A stretch of DNA of 44,243 bases from JBFGCM01 sp041581135 (GCA_041581135.1 JBFGCM010000020.1:1-44243); one strand, 5' to 3'. Positions 24,890 through 33,811 are shown, numbered from the stretch's first letter. The notes: generated by a model from the letters alone, not told the origin. Program-made: numbers and translations.

Positions 24890-25987
24890 ATGACCGACCT
24901 GATGCCCATCCAGGGGTACGACGCCATCGAGTTCTACGTGGGCAACGCCCGCCAGGCCGCCCACTACTACCGCACGGCATTCGGCTTCGACGTGGTCGGC
25001 TACGCCGGACCCGAACACGGTGTTCGCGACCGCTGCTCCTATGTCCTGGAGCAGAACGGCCTCCGGTTCGTGATGACCGCCGGACTCGGTCCCGAGTCGG
25101 AGATCGTGCAGCACCAGGCGCTTCACGGTGACGGCGTCAAGGACGTGGCCTTCGCCGTGCCCGACGCCGAGGATGCCTTCCGCGTCGCGCTCGAACGTGG
25201 CGCCCGGCCCCATAGGGCGCCGGAGGTGCTCGAGGACGAGCACGGCAAGCTCGTGGTCGCCGCCATCGAGGCGTACGGCGACACGATCCACACCTTCGTC
25301 GACCGCTCCAACTACTCCGGGGTCTATGCCCCGGGCTACGAGCCGACCAAGCACTGGCCGGCGGCGGAGTCCACCGGGCTCCAGTACATCGACCACGTTG
25401 TCTGCAACGTCGAGCTCGGCAAGATGAACGAGTGGGCTGCGTACTACGCCGACATCATGGGGTTCTCGCAACTGCACCACTTCAACGACGAGCAGATCGC
25501 CACCGAGTACACCGCCCTCATGTCGAAGGTGCTCTGGGACGGCGACGGGCGCATCAAGCTACCGATCAACGAACCGGCTCAGGGGCGCAAGAAGAGTCAG
25601 ATCGAAGAATATCTGGACTTCTATCGGTCCCCCGGGGTCCAGCACATGGCGCTCGCCACCGAGGACATCGTGGCGACGGTGCAGGCCATGCGCACCAACG
25701 GGGTGCGCTTCCTCACCACGCCCGCCACGTACTACGACGAGTTGCGGGACCGGCTGGACTGGTCCACCATCGACGCCGACCTCGACCAGCTGGCAGAGCT
25801 CGGCATCCTGGTGGATCAGGACGACGAGGGCTACCTGCTCCAGATCTTCACCAAGTCGGTCCAGGACCGCCCCACGGTGTTCTACGAGATCATCGAGCGT
25901 CACGGCTCCAAGGGGTTCGGCGTCGGCAACTTCCAGGCGCTGTTCGAGGCCATCGAGCGCGACCAGGCGGCGCGGGGCAACCTCTGA
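24890..25987 (+). CDS. hppD: 4-hydroxyphenylpyruvate dioxygenase
   Basis: This iron enzyme converts 4-hydroxyphenylpyruvate to homogentisate in tyrosine breakdown. The 365-residue length is normal. It has two vicinal-oxygen-chelate domains; the iron ligands in the second are His169 (in YIDHVV), His252 (in GVQHMAL) and Glu333 (in FYEIIER), all present. The C-terminal 'GSKGFGVGNFQALFEAIERDQ' gate helix is typical. The ATG at 24890 is preceded by AGGAG at six bases; an in-frame ATG five codons earlier would overlap that site. No homogentisate dioxygenase is nearby, so the rest of the pathway must lie elsewhere. It is divergent from an Lrp/AsnC regulator. Confidence 0.95.
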   Translation: MTDLMPIQGYDAIEFYVGNARQAAHYYRTAFGFDVVGYAGPEHGVRDRCSYVLEQNGLRFVMTAGLGPESEIVQHQALHGDGVKDVAFAVPDAEDAFRVALERGARPHRAPEVLEDEHGKLVVAAIEAYGDTIHTFVDRSNYSGVYAPGYEPTKHWPAAESTGLQYIDHVVCNVELGKMNEWAAYYADIMGFSQLHHFNDEQIATEYTALMSKVLWDGDGRIKLPINEPAQGRKKSQIEEYLDFYRSPGVQHMALATEDIVATVQAMRTNGVRFLTTPATYYDELRDRLDWSTIDADLDQLAELGILVDQDDEGYLLQIFTKSVQDRPTVFYEIIERHGSKGFGVGNFQALFEAIERDQAARGNL

Positions 25988-25992
25988 GCGGG

Positions 25993-25998
25993 CATACT
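25993..25998 (+). promoter_or_regulatory. -10 element, possible leaderless start of the DUF2237 gene
   Basis: CATACT matches TATACT at five of six positions and ends seven bases before the ATG at 26006, where transcription would begin. No ribosome-binding site and no good -35 are seen, as is common for actinobacterial leaderless genes. Confidence 0.4.
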
Positions 25999-26005
25999 CG
26001 CCCCC

Positions 26006-26398
26006 ATGACCGCTCACAACGTACTCGGTGGATCTCTGGAAACCTGTGGCGTGGATCCGATGACGGGGTTCTATCGCGACGGCGACTGCCACACCGGCCC
26101 CCAGGACGTGGGCAGCCACACGGTGTGCGCTGTGATGACGCAGGAATTCCTGGACCACCAGAAGGCTATCGGGAACGACCTCACCACGCCCTTTCCCGAG
26201 TACCGCTTCCCCGGCCTCTCCCCCGGAGATCGCTGGTGCGTCACCGCGATGAACTGGCTGCGCGCCCACTACGACGGAGTGGCAGCGCCGGTCGTGCTCG
26301 CCGCCACCCACGAGGCGGCTCTGGAGCTGGTTCCGCTCGCCGTGCTGCAAGAGCACGCCATCGATGTACCGGCAGACCCGCGCATGTTGGAGGAATGA
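26006..26398 (+). CDS. DUF2237 family protein
   Basis: The 130-residue protein matches the DUF2237 pattern through its whole length: 'NVLGGSLETCGVDPMTGFYR', 'DCHTGPQDVGSHTVCAVMT', 'GNDLTTPFPEYRFPGLSPGD' and 'AAPVVLAATHEAALELVPL'. Several conserved Cys and His are kept. The family is small, soluble, widespread and without an established function. It starts 18 bases after hppD and could be co-transcribed, though a -10 element directly before it suggests its own leaderless transcript. It ends one base before the convergent methyltransferase stop. Confidence 0.85.
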   Translation: MTAHNVLGGSLETCGVDPMTGFYRDGDCHTGPQDVGSHTVCAVMTQEFLDHQKAIGNDLTTPFPEYRFPGLSPGDRWCVTAMNWLRAHYDGVAAPVVLAATHEAALELVPLAVLQEHAIDVPADPRMLEE

Positions 26399-26399
26399 T

Positions 26400-27161
26400 T
26401 CAGCGAGCCGTGGCGATGATGAACAGCCGGCTGAACGGGAGCAGGGTGGAACCGTCGGGCCCCGGTGGGTACGCTGCCCGATAGCGTCGCCGGCACTCGT
26501 CAGCGAACCGCGTTCGGTCGGGCTCCTCGAGTACGTCGAGCACCGGCCGCAGGAGCGAGCCGGTGACCCACACCCAGACCGGGTCCTCGCCCTCCAAACG
26601 CTGGTGATAGGTGGTGCGCCAGATGTCGATCTCAGCAGGGGCCACCCAGGAGGCGTAGTCGGCCGGCCTCCCCAGCCGGTCTCGCATCAGGGCGGTGCGG
26701 GCAGCGTCGGGCCACCCCTCTTCGTCCAGGAGGTCGGCGGGAACTCGATGCGTTGGCTCGGCCCAGTTGTCCGGCATCTGTACCGCCACCACCCCGCCCG
26801 GCGCCAGGTATGACCGCAGCCGACGGAACAACCGGGCGTGATCATCGAGCCAGTGGAGGGCGGCGTTGGAGTAGATCAGGTCACAGGGCGCTGCCGGCTC
26901 CCACACCTCGATGTCACCCACCACCCAGTTGCCCTGCGGGTAGTCCTGCTGGGCACGCTCGATCATGGCATCGGAGGCATCCAGCCCGGTGATCGCTGCT
27001 CCTGGCCAGCGCTCCCCCAGCACGGCAGTGAGATGACCGGTGCCGCACCCGAGATCGACGATGGTGCGGGCGGCGACGTCGGGTATGCGGGCGATCAGCT
27101 CCAGCCCGGGACGGAGCCGATGGTCGGCGAACCGCAGGTACCGATCCGGATCCCAGCCCAC
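26400..27161 (-). CDS. Class I SAM-dependent methyltransferase, trans-aconitate methyltransferase-like
   Basis: The 253-residue protein starts VGWDPDRYLRFADHRLRPG, close to the N-terminus of Tam (trans-aconitate 2-methyltransferase). The SAM-binding motif I is IVDLGCGTGHLT, followed by 'ITGLDASDAMIERA' and 'DLIYSNAALHWL'. The C-terminal part contains 'WRTTYHQRLEGEDPVWVWV', also typical of Tam. Tam methylates trans-aconitate, an aconitase by-product. The GTG at 27161 was chosen because AGGAG lies seven bases upstream and the protein then matches Tam from the first residues. It starts ten bases after the MetE-like gene stop, so the two are probably co-transcribed. Substrate is inferred by similarity. 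Confidence 0.8.
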   Translation of the reverse strand: MGWDPDRYLRFADHRLRPGLELIARIPDVAARTIVDLGCGTGHLTAVLGERWPGAAITGLDASDAMIERAQQDYPQGNWVVGDIEVWEPAAPCDLIYSNAALHWLDDHARLFRRLRSYLAPGGVVAVQMPDNWAEPTHRVPADLLDEEGWPDAARTALMRDRLGRPADYASWVAPAEIDIWRTTYHQRLEGEDPVWVWVTGSLLRPVLDVLEEPDRTRFADECRRRYRAAYPPGPDGSTLLPFSRLFIIATAR

Positions 27162-27171
27162 CGACCCGCTC

Positions 27172-28314
27172 CTACCAGAGCTCCTCGGAGGCCAACGCCG
27201 CGCCCTGCGCGAGCGCGGCGAGCTTGGCGTAGGTGATGTCGGGGTCGACGGCACCGAAGCCGGCGAAGGTCGAGAACCCACAGTCCGTGCCGGCGATCAC
27301 CCGTTCTCTGCCGACGATGTCGGCGAAGCGACGCAGCCGCTGGGAGATCAGGCGGGGATGCTCGACGAAGTTCGTGGTGGAGTCGATGACCCCCGGCACG
27401 AGGATCTTGTCCTCGGGAATGTCGGTGGCCGCGAACACCTCCCACTCGTGGGCGTGGCGAGGATTGGAGGACTCGAAGAGCAAGGCCTGGGGCCGCGCCT
27501 CCAGCGCGATCGGGAGCACGACGTCCATGCCGACGTCGAAGATGTGCGGACCCTCGTAGTTGCCCCAGCACACGTGGAATCGCATCTTCTCGGGAGGGAT
27601 GTTCGCGACGGCATGGTTGAGCGCGTCGATGTGGAGGCGCGCCAGCTTCTCGTACTCGTCGTCTGCCTTGTCCTTGAACATCATGTGGCGTCCCAGGCCG
27701 ATGTCGGGAGAGTCGATCTGCAGGATGAAGCCGGCCGCCACGATCCCCTCGTACTCCGCCCGCATGGCTTCGGCGAGTGCGAAGAGATACGCCTCGTGGT
27801 CGGGGTAGTACTCGTTGGGCTGGAAGAGTGCGATCACACCGGGGGACGCCGCGTTCATGAACGCCTCCACCGGCTCACTCTGGTCGACCGCGACCCGCAG
27901 GTTCACCAGGTCAGTGTGGAGCGGCTCCATCGTCTTGACCTCGATCGGGCCGACACACTTGGGTCGGGAGTACTGCGGAGTTCCGCCCGAGGTGGCCAGC
28001 CGTTCCATGAACGAAGGAAAGGCCTCGAGATCCTGTGGTGCCCGTCGGGGACTGTCGCCGGAGAAGCCGGTGAGGCGGTGACGGATGTAGGTGGCGTAGC
28101 TGATCTTGCTCATCTCGCCGTCGCTGACCACGTCGATGCCTGCTTCGACCTGTCGTGCCACCACCCGTCCCACCTCGGCCGCAACCAGCTCCTCGTGTTG
28201 TTCGATGTCCACCGGCTCACCGGACTCGATGCCGAACACGCCGTCGGTGACCCCCTTGCTGCGGGGCAGGCTGCCGACATGGGTGGTGAGCATCCTGTCG
28301 CTGCTGGTCTGCAC
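27172..28314 (-). CDS. Cobalamin-independent methionine synthase-like protein (MetE C-terminal family)
   Basis: The 380-residue protein is a single UROD/MetE-like barrel. It has 'TTHVGSLPRS' at the start, 'VVSDGEMSKISYATYI', 'FHVCWGNYEGPH' with the His-x-Cys zinc pair, and 'VIAGTDCGFSTFAGFG' with the last zinc Cys. These ligands activate thiols for alkyl transfer. It lacks the N-terminal half of full-length MetE (normally ~750 residues), so it is probably a relative that methylates or dealkylates another thiol, or a short methionine synthase. The start is a GTG at 28314; an ATG seven codons later has no better site. It is followed closely by the methyltransferase gene. Confidence 0.83.
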   Translation of the reverse strand: MQTSSDRMLTTHVGSLPRSKGVTDGVFGIESGEPVDIEQHEELVAAEVGRVVARQVEAGIDVVSDGEMSKISYATYIRHRLTGFSGDSPRRAPQDLEAFPSFMERLATSGGTPQYSRPKCVGPIEVKTMEPLHTDLVNLRVAVDQSEPVEAFMNAASPGVIALFQPNEYYPDHEAYLFALAEAMRAEYEGIVAAGFILQIDSPDIGLGRHMMFKDKADDEYEKLARLHIDALNHAVANIPPEKMRFHVCWGNYEGPHIFDVGMDVVLPIALEARPQALLFESSNPRHAHEWEVFAATDIPEDKILVPGVIDSTTNFVEHPRLISQRLRRFADIVGRERVIAGTDCGFSTFAGFGAVDPDITYAKLAALAQGAALASEELW

Positions 28315-28372
28315 GCTGTCCGCCCTTCCGTCGCTCAGCGGAGGCTACAGGGGCGACCCCACATGGAGCATG

Positions 28373-31300
28373 TCAGGTGGCCACGGCTGCCATGGGCTCC
28401 ACGCCGTAATCGTCCACCGCGGCGGCAATACGATCGGCCAGTGTGCTCATGAGCGCCATGGCGATGCGGGGGTGTTCCTCGACGAGCATCATGAAGGCCT
28501 GGCCTTCGATGGCGATCGCCACCAGCCCCTCTTCCCCGGCAACGACCCGAGCCATGCGGGGTTGGCGACGAAGCAAGGAGAGCTCCCCTACCGGCTCGCC
28601 CTGCCCGCTGGTGGCGATGGAGCCTCCGTCGTCCGCCACGATCACGGCACTCCCGGTCACCACGACGATCATCTCGTCCCCGGGCGCACCCTGTTCGTAC
28701 ACCACGTCGCCGGGAGCGAAGCGCCGCTGGTGGCAGATCTCGGCGAGCGACGCCAGGTCTTCGGGATCGAGCTCCGAGAACAGGGCCGCTCGCTGCAGGG
28801 CCAGCACCATGTCGAACAGCGACAGCGTCTCGGCGCCCTGCATCTGGATGTGCATCCGGGGAACGGCCTCACGCACGATCGCCTCGGCATCGGCAGCGGC
28901 GCGGGACTCCAGATCGGCGAGGTCGTCGCGCAATTCCTCGGCGAGACATCGGGCGGCCACCGCCCGGATCCAGTTGTTGGGGTCGTGCGTCAATTCCCGC
29001 AGTGTCCGGTGCCGGTCGCCGGTGGCCTCGGGCTCGTGCTCTTCGAGAAAGGCGATGAGCGGACGCACCTGCCGGCGATCGCCCATGGACTCGAGTGCCT
29101 CCAGCGCTTCCGAACGTGTGTCGGCATCGCCGGTGATCGCCCCACGCACCACAAGCGGCACGACGCCTCGCGTTTCCTCGGTCCCGAGTGCCGTCAAGAT
29201 CCACTCCTCGAGACGACGCTCGCGCGACTCCAGCAACCTGACCAGATACTCGCCGGTAGTCGAGCCCCGCTCCCGGTCCGCCGCCAGGATCTCCCGGTAC
29301 CGGTGCACGACCTTCACTCGTTCCAGGCGCTCACGAGCCCAATCGGCGAGCAACGCCTCCGCAGCGGGATCACCGGCGCGGGCATCGATGAGTCCTTCGA
29401 TGATCGCCTCCTGCGCCTGGAGGCTCCCCTCGGCCAGCAGCCCCTCGAGCATCTGTTCACTTCCCGGTTGAGCGGCCAACGCGGTTCCGGCCGCGCAACG
29501 CACCGTTCGAGACCGGTCATCCAGCAGGACGGCCAGAACCGCGGCATCGTCCGGTCGGTGACGCAATGCGGCGGCGGCGGCGGCGCGGACCCGCCGATCG
29601 CGGTGGGCCGCATACGGCGTGAGGTCGCCGTCGAACACCTCCGGCCTGTCGGCTACGGCGACGAGGCCGGCCGCGAGCGCGTCCGCATCGGTTCCGACCA
29701 TCAATGCCGCCACCGTGGACCGAGCGGGATCGATCGGGGCAAAGCACGCGGCCGTGGCGCGTACGAGCGGGGCCTCGTCGCCGAGCGCGGGACGGAAGTC
29801 GATTGCGGTCGCTCCGGAGCGGCCGATCACCTCGATGGCTCTCCGCCGCACGTCGGACGCCGGGTCGTCCAAGAAGGGCACCAGCTCCTCGGGAGGACAC
29901 CCGAGCTCGTTGAGCGCGTTCAGCCCCGCCATACGGACGGAGGCATCCGGATCACCCGACAGCGGGCGCAATGCGGCGACCGCTTCCTGTCCGCCGATGG
30001 TGCCGAGGATCGCTGCTGCGATCGCACGCCGCTTCGCATCGTCTTCCTGGAGCGCCATGGCGAGCGCGGCGACCGCGTCGGCGTCGAAGTGCGGCTTCTG
30101 CATACCGGTGGTTCCGGCCGTGAACACATCGGCGACACCGCGACGTACTGCGTCGACCAGCGCCTCGGCGTAGGCGCGGCGCATGCGGAGCACGACGGCG
30201 AGGAACACTGCCGCCACGCCGAGCGAGAGCACGAAACGCACCGTCTCCGACACGCCGCTGCCGAGGAGCAGGAGGGCTCCTCCCAGCACGGTGCCGAGCT
30301 GCATGGGAACCGCCGACACGAAGTCCCTCGCCTGGCTGCGTGCCGACCCCACGAGCACGTTGAACACCGAGCTGAATGCCGTGCCTCCCAGGGCGTTGAT
30401 GGCCACCCACTGTGCGCCCCGGAATAGCGTCGCCGTGACCAGCCCGAACGAGACGATCCACGCTGCGAAGCCGGCGACGTAGACGACCGCCACGATCCCC
30501 AACACGGCGATGACTCCAATCCTCGCGAACAGGCGGTTGGCCACGAGCAGCGAGACCACGAACGTCGCCGCCGTGGCCAGCGAGGAGAACGTCCCGAGGA
30601 AGCCGGCGAGCGCCGCCTCGGAATCGAACGAATCGGCCACCACCTCGCTGAACGGCATGAACACCATGAAGAAGAGCACCGACATGGCCGCCGCCACTCC
30701 GGCCAGCAATCTGAACAGGGGTGTTCTCACCGTGATGCGATAACCGGCACGCAGGTTGTCGACAATCGGTTCCGGCTCGTGCCGGGACCGCTGCATGAAT
30801 CGACGCGTCACCAGCCACCCCATGGCACCGGCGGCCACCGAGGCCAGCGCCTGCACCACCAGGAGGTTCTCAGTACCAAGCAACGACGCCAGCGGTCCGG
30901 TCAGGGCGTTTCCCGTGACCGCACCGGCGATACCGGCGGACGCGAACAGCGGGAACAGGCGCTTGGCCTGCCGGGCGTCACACAGCTCTCCCGCCACGTC
31001 CCAGAGCAGCGTGATGCTGACGTAGATGATGATCTGGCCCCACTGCCACACCACCGGGTAGATGCCGGGCAGCTCCAGACCGACGCTGACGCGCTCGAGC
31101 AGTACCCACGCCCCGAAGCCGACGAGGAGCACCCACGACCACAGACGCGGGCCCAACGCGGCGAGGCCGGCGGCGTAGGCGATGGTGGCGACCATGACGG
31201 TACCGCCGGAGATGAGAATCATCCACGGAAGCGACTCCACGCCGAACCGCACGAAGAACAACGCGTCGGCCACGTTGAGCCCGATGCTGGCACCGGCGAA

Positions 31301-31405
31301 GCTCAAGAAGAACAGGGCGCCGGTGAGCATGACCAATCGCTGCTCGCCCCCGTGGACGCTCAGAGCTCTCCACAGAGCCCCGGCCGTGCCCGGTCGTTCT
31401 GCCAC
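28373..31405 (-). CDS. Nucleotide-translocase-like membrane domain fused to HEAT repeats and a cyclic-nucleotide-binding domain
   Basis: The 1010-residue protein has three parts. Residues about 20-420 form about twelve transmembrane helices resembling the ATP/ADP translocase (NTT/Npt) branch of the MFS-like fold, with 'LLWDVAGELCDARQAKRLFPLF' as a recognisable segment. Residues about 430-860 are HEAT-type repeats ('RRAIAAAILGTIGGQEAVAAL', 'VRMAGLNALNELG'). Residues about 870-1000 form a cyclic-nucleotide-binding domain with the phosphate-binding cassette GEPVGELSLLRRQPRMARV. Whether the membrane part moves nucleotides is unknown; in such fusions it may serve as a sensor. The start is GTG at 31405 with GGAGGGAG upstream. 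It is divergent from a small protein with a closely related domain. No other transport partner is seen. Confidence 0.82.
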   Translation of the reverse strand: MAERPGTAGALWRALSVHGGEQRLVMLTGALFFLSFAGASIGLNVADALFFVRFGVESLPWMILISGGTVMVATIAYAAGLAALGPRLWSWVLLVGFGAWVLLERVSVGLELPGIYPVVWQWGQIIIYVSITLLWDVAGELCDARQAKRLFPLFASAGIAGAVTGNALTGPLASLLGTENLLVVQALASVAAGAMGWLVTRRFMQRSRHEPEPIVDNLRAGYRITVRTPLFRLLAGVAAAMSVLFFMVFMPFSEVVADSFDSEAALAGFLGTFSSLATAATFVVSLLVANRLFARIGVIAVLGIVAVVYVAGFAAWIVSFGLVTATLFRGAQWVAINALGGTAFSSVFNVLVGSARSQARDFVSAVPMQLGTVLGGALLLLGSGVSETVRFVLSLGVAAVFLAVVLRMRRAYAEALVDAVRRGVADVFTAGTTGMQKPHFDADAVAALAMALQEDDAKRRAIAAAILGTIGGQEAVAALRPLSGDPDASVRMAGLNALNELGCPPEELVPFLDDPASDVRRRAIEVIGRSGATAIDFRPALGDEAPLVRATAACFAPIDPARSTVAALMVGTDADALAAGLVAVADRPEVFDGDLTPYAAHRDRRVRAAAAAALRHRPDDAAVLAVLLDDRSRTVRCAAGTALAAQPGSEQMLEGLLAEGSLQAQEAIIEGLIDARAGDPAAEALLADWARERLERVKVVHRYREILAADRERGSTTGEYLVRLLESRERRLEEWILTALGTEETRGVVPLVVRGAITGDADTRSEALEALESMGDRRQVRPLIAFLEEHEPEATGDRHRTLRELTHDPNNWIRAVAARCLAEELRDDLADLESRAAADAEAIVREAVPRMHIQMQGAETLSLFDMVLALQRAALFSELDPEDLASLAEICHQRRFAPGDVVYEQGAPGDEMIVVVTGSAVIVADDGGSIATSGQGEPVGELSLLRRQPRMARVVAGEEGLVAIAIEGQAFMMLVEEHPRIAMALMSTLADRIAAAVDDYGVEPMAAVAT

Positions 31406-31442
31406 AGCAGTCTCCCTCCTGGCGCGTTCGGCACCGTCCCCC

Positions 31443-31471
31443 CTGACGCTCCCCGATGGGCTTGGCAGAAT
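31443..31471 (+). promoter_or_regulatory. Promoter of the small cyclic-nucleotide-binding gene, probable leaderless start
   Basis: CTGACG (31443-31448) and CAGAAT (31466-31471) are 17 bases apart. The first transcribed base would be about 31478, the A of the ATG. There is no ribosome-binding site before that ATG, which fits a leaderless mRNA. Confidence 0.45.
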
Positions 31472-31477
31472 GTCGGT

Positions 31478-31906
31478 ATGGAGGTCGTCGATACCCTTGC
31501 CACAACTGCACGGGCGCTGGCGCTACAGCAGGTTCCGATGTTTGCCAAGCTCGACGTCGCCGATGTGGAGCGCATCGTCGAATCTATCGTCGAGCGACGT
31601 TACGCGCCGGGTGAGGTGGTGTTTCGGCGAGGCGACCTGGACGACGACCTCACCATGATCGTCAGCGGAGAGGTCGCCTTGAGCGTTGGAGCCGACGACA
31701 AGGTGATCGTCCGTGGGCCCGGCGAGTTCATCGGCGAACTCGCACTGCTGCGACGTCAACCCCGATCGGTCACCGTGACGGCCGGTCCCGACGGCATGCA
31801 CGGCCTGGTGATGGATCGCCGCATGCTCGAAGCGATCCTCGAGGAACGTCCCCAGATCGCGGCCGCAATGCTGCGAACGCTCGCCGAACGATTGGCGCAG
31901 GCCTGA
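31478..31906 (+). CDS. Single-domain cyclic-nucleotide-binding protein
   Basis: The 142-residue protein is a CRP-type beta-roll domain with no helix-turn-helix or other effector. The phosphate-binding cassette reads GEFIGELALLRRQPRSVTV, with the Glu and Arg that hold the cyclic nucleotide. Its sequence follows the terminal domain of the divergent translocase fusion closely: both begin with LALQ, share GELxLLRRQPR and end 'AxxLADRxAxA' or similar, so the two look like paralogues from one duplication. It may compete for the same ligand or bind the fusion protein. No ribosome-binding site is visible. It is convergent with the transglutaminase gene across a hairpin. Confidence 0.83.
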   Translation: MEVVDTLATTARALALQQVPMFAKLDVADVERIVESIVERRYAPGEVVFRRGDLDDDLTMIVSGEVALSVGADDKVIVRGPGEFIGELALLRRQPRSVTVTAGPDGMHGLVMDRRMLEAILEERPQIAAAMLRTLAERLAQA

Positions 31907-31907
31907 C

Positions 31908-31933
31908 GACCCGGGAACGCCTCCCACCGGGTC
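31908..31933. terminator. Hairpin between convergent genes, possible bidirectional terminator
   Basis: GACCCGG (31908-31914) pairs perfectly with CCGGGTC (31927-31933) around a 12-base loop, filling the 28-base gap between two convergent stops. There is no T-tract on either side, so termination would rely on the stem alone or on Rho. Confidence 0.5.
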
Positions 31934-31934
31934 C

Positions 31935-32864
31935 TCACTGCTGCTGGTGCTGACCCTGCTCGCGGCGGCGCTCCAGCGCCGGCCGGGGGGTGACGTGGTA
32001 CCGCTCCATGGGCGTTCGGCTCATGGAGACGGCGACCTCGAGACCCTTGGACTCTGCCACGCCGTGGTATACGCCACGCAGCGGGGTGACGTCCTCGTAG
32101 TCCCGACCATGGCCGATCTTGACGTGCCGCTCGCCCGCGATGAGCTGGTTGGTCGGGTCGAGCCCCCACCACCCGTAGCCCGGAACCGCCACCTCGACCC
32201 AGGCGTGGGTGAGCACCTCGATCTCGCCCTCATCCTCGGGTTGAAGCCCTGAGGCCGAGTCGATCGCATACAGATAGCCACTCACGTACCGAGCGGGGAT
32301 GCCAAGCGACCGATAGATCGCGATGGCGAGGTGCGAGTAGTCCTGACACACGCCCGATCTGTGCCCGAAGATCTCGGCGACACTCGTCCCGACCTCGGTC
32401 GCTCCCGACTCGTACGTCATGAAGTCACCGACGGCGGCCTGCACCGACGTGACCGCGGTGACGAGGTCGCCGGCGCCCTTGACGGCTGTCCGCCCGAAGT
32501 CCGTGATCCGAGCGTCCCACTCGACGTGGGGGGACGGGGCGAGGTACTCGTGGAGATCGTCTGCCGGCGACACCGCCTGCGGCCAGGGACCCCCGCCCGA
32601 CGGCAATTCCGGCGGCGACGTGTCGACCTCGGCGTCGGCGATCACCGTGAGGCGGGTATGGCGGGCGGCAATGCCGAAGCAGTCGACGCGCGTCCCCCAG
32701 TAGTCGGTGTAAGAGACGAGCCGCGCCTCGGGATCCACCCGCACCTGGTACCGCAGCAGGTGCTGAGAGGCGTTGTCCATGGGGCATGCCCGGAGCGCAT
32801 TGTGGGACTCACTGACGTGATCGTCGTAGGTGTATCGGGTCAGGTACCGGATGGCGATGCGCAT
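31935..32864 (-). CDS. Transglutaminase-like cysteine protease domain protein
   Basis: The 309-residue protein has a beta-rich N-terminal domain (about 1-85: 'IRYLTRYTYDDHVSESHNAL') and a transglutaminase core. The catalytic triad is visible: Cys173 in SGVCQDYSH, His in THAWVEV and Asp in GLDPTNQ. In bacteria such proteins are usually peptidases and not cross-linkers. It ends the ATP-grasp / alpha-E / transglutaminase run; its ATG overlaps the alpha-E stop by one base (TGATG). In that conserved trio it is thought to cut or process the peptide made by the ATP-grasp protein, which is a prediction from comparative genomics. No signal peptide is seen. Confidence 0.9.
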   Translation of the reverse strand: MRIAIRYLTRYTYDDHVSESHNALRACPMDNASQHLLRYQVRVDPEARLVSYTDYWGTRVDCFGIAARHTRLTVIADAEVDTSPPELPSGGGPWPQAVSPADDLHEYLAPSPHVEWDARITDFGRTAVKGAGDLVTAVTSVQAAVGDFMTYESGATEVGTSVAEIFGHRSGVCQDYSHLAIAIYRSLGIPARYVSGYLYAIDSASGLQPEDEGEIEVLTHAWVEVAVPGYGWWGLDPTNQLIAGERHVKIGHGRDYEDVTPLRGVYHGVAESKGLEVAVSMSRTPMERYHVTPRPALERRREQGQHQQQ

Positions 32865-33811
32865 CACAACGCCTCGAAGCTGTAGAGCTGGGGGTCACCG
32901 CCGAACTGGAAGAGGTCGTTGTGCAGCTCCTCGGTAGCCAGCCGGATCCCGTCCTCGAGGCGCCGCAGTAGTTCGGCCAGCTCCGGGTCGTCGATGGCCG
33001 GTACGTCCGCGTAGCGCAGATCCGCAGCGAGGCGTCCCACCGTCCGGGGTGAGTTCCACGACCCCGTCCCGCTGACCTCGGCGGCCAACTCTGCGGCTCG
33101 GTTGAGGCAGTACTGCACACCGAACGGGAAGCTGGTGTCGCGCAGCATGAACTCCACCACCGCCTCCACGGGTGCCAGCGGGCCATGTGCCTGGGTGAAC
33201 CCGTGGAAGCCCGACACCGACCGCAGGGCACTCATCCATGCCGACACGTCTTGGCCGGAGACGGTGCGGTTGACCTCTATCATGCGGCACGTCATCTCGG
33301 CGCGTTCGAGCAGTCGTCCCAGCATGAGGAACCGATAGCCGTCGTAGCGAGGCATGGCTTCGTCGATGGCTCCGGTCACGGCACGACACAGGCCGGCCAC
33401 GGTGTCGTAGATCTCATGGGGGCTTCGCTCGACGTGACGCTCGAGCACGCCGGTCGACAGCCGGTTGTGGAGACGATTGATGGCGCCCAGCAATTCGATC
33501 GGAACCAGGTCGCGGACGTTCATCACGTTGGTGCGCGCCCCCATGACCGACGACGTCACCGACACCGGGTTGTCGCGATCGAAGATCAAGAACCGATTGA
33601 TCGCTCCGATCGAGAGATCACCGCCGTGCACAGCCGCATACTCCTGCTCGAGATAGAGGGCGCTGAGCAGGTCGTGCCAGACGTCGTCCGGCGACCGTGA
33701 CGACAGCTCCAGCTGCTTGTTGGAGGCGACGTCGAGCATGCGGGTGATGTACGCGGCCCGCTCCAGGTAGCGGCCCATCCAGAAGAGCCCTTCGGCGTGG
33801 CGCGACAGCAT
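32864..33811 (-). CDS. Alpha-E domain protein
   Basis: The 315-residue all-helical protein begins MLSRHAEGLFWMGRYLERA, the hallmark of alpha-E (DUF403) proteins, and continues with 'MGARTNVMNVRDLVPIELLG' and 'MLGRLLERAEMTCRMIEV'. The family always travels with circularly permuted ATP-grasp and transglutaminase genes and is thought to be part of the same peptide-forming or tagging pathway; its chemistry is not established. Both ends overlap the neighbouring genes by one base, which shows tight translational coupling. Confidence 0.92.
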   Translation of the reverse strand: MLSRHAEGLFWMGRYLERAAYITRMLDVASNKQLELSSRSPDDVWHDLLSALYLEQEYAAVHGGDLSIGAINRFLIFDRDNPVSVTSSVMGARTNVMNVRDLVPIELLGAINRLHNRLSTGVLERHVERSPHEIYDTVAGLCRAVTGAIDEAMPRYDGYRFLMLGRLLERAEMTCRMIEVNRTVSGQDVSAWMSALRSVSGFHGFTQAHGPLAPVEAVVEFMLRDTSFPFGVQYCLNRAAELAAEVSGTGSWNSPRTVGRLAADLRYADVPAIDDPELAELLRRLEDGIRLATEELHNDLFQFGGDPQLYSFEAL

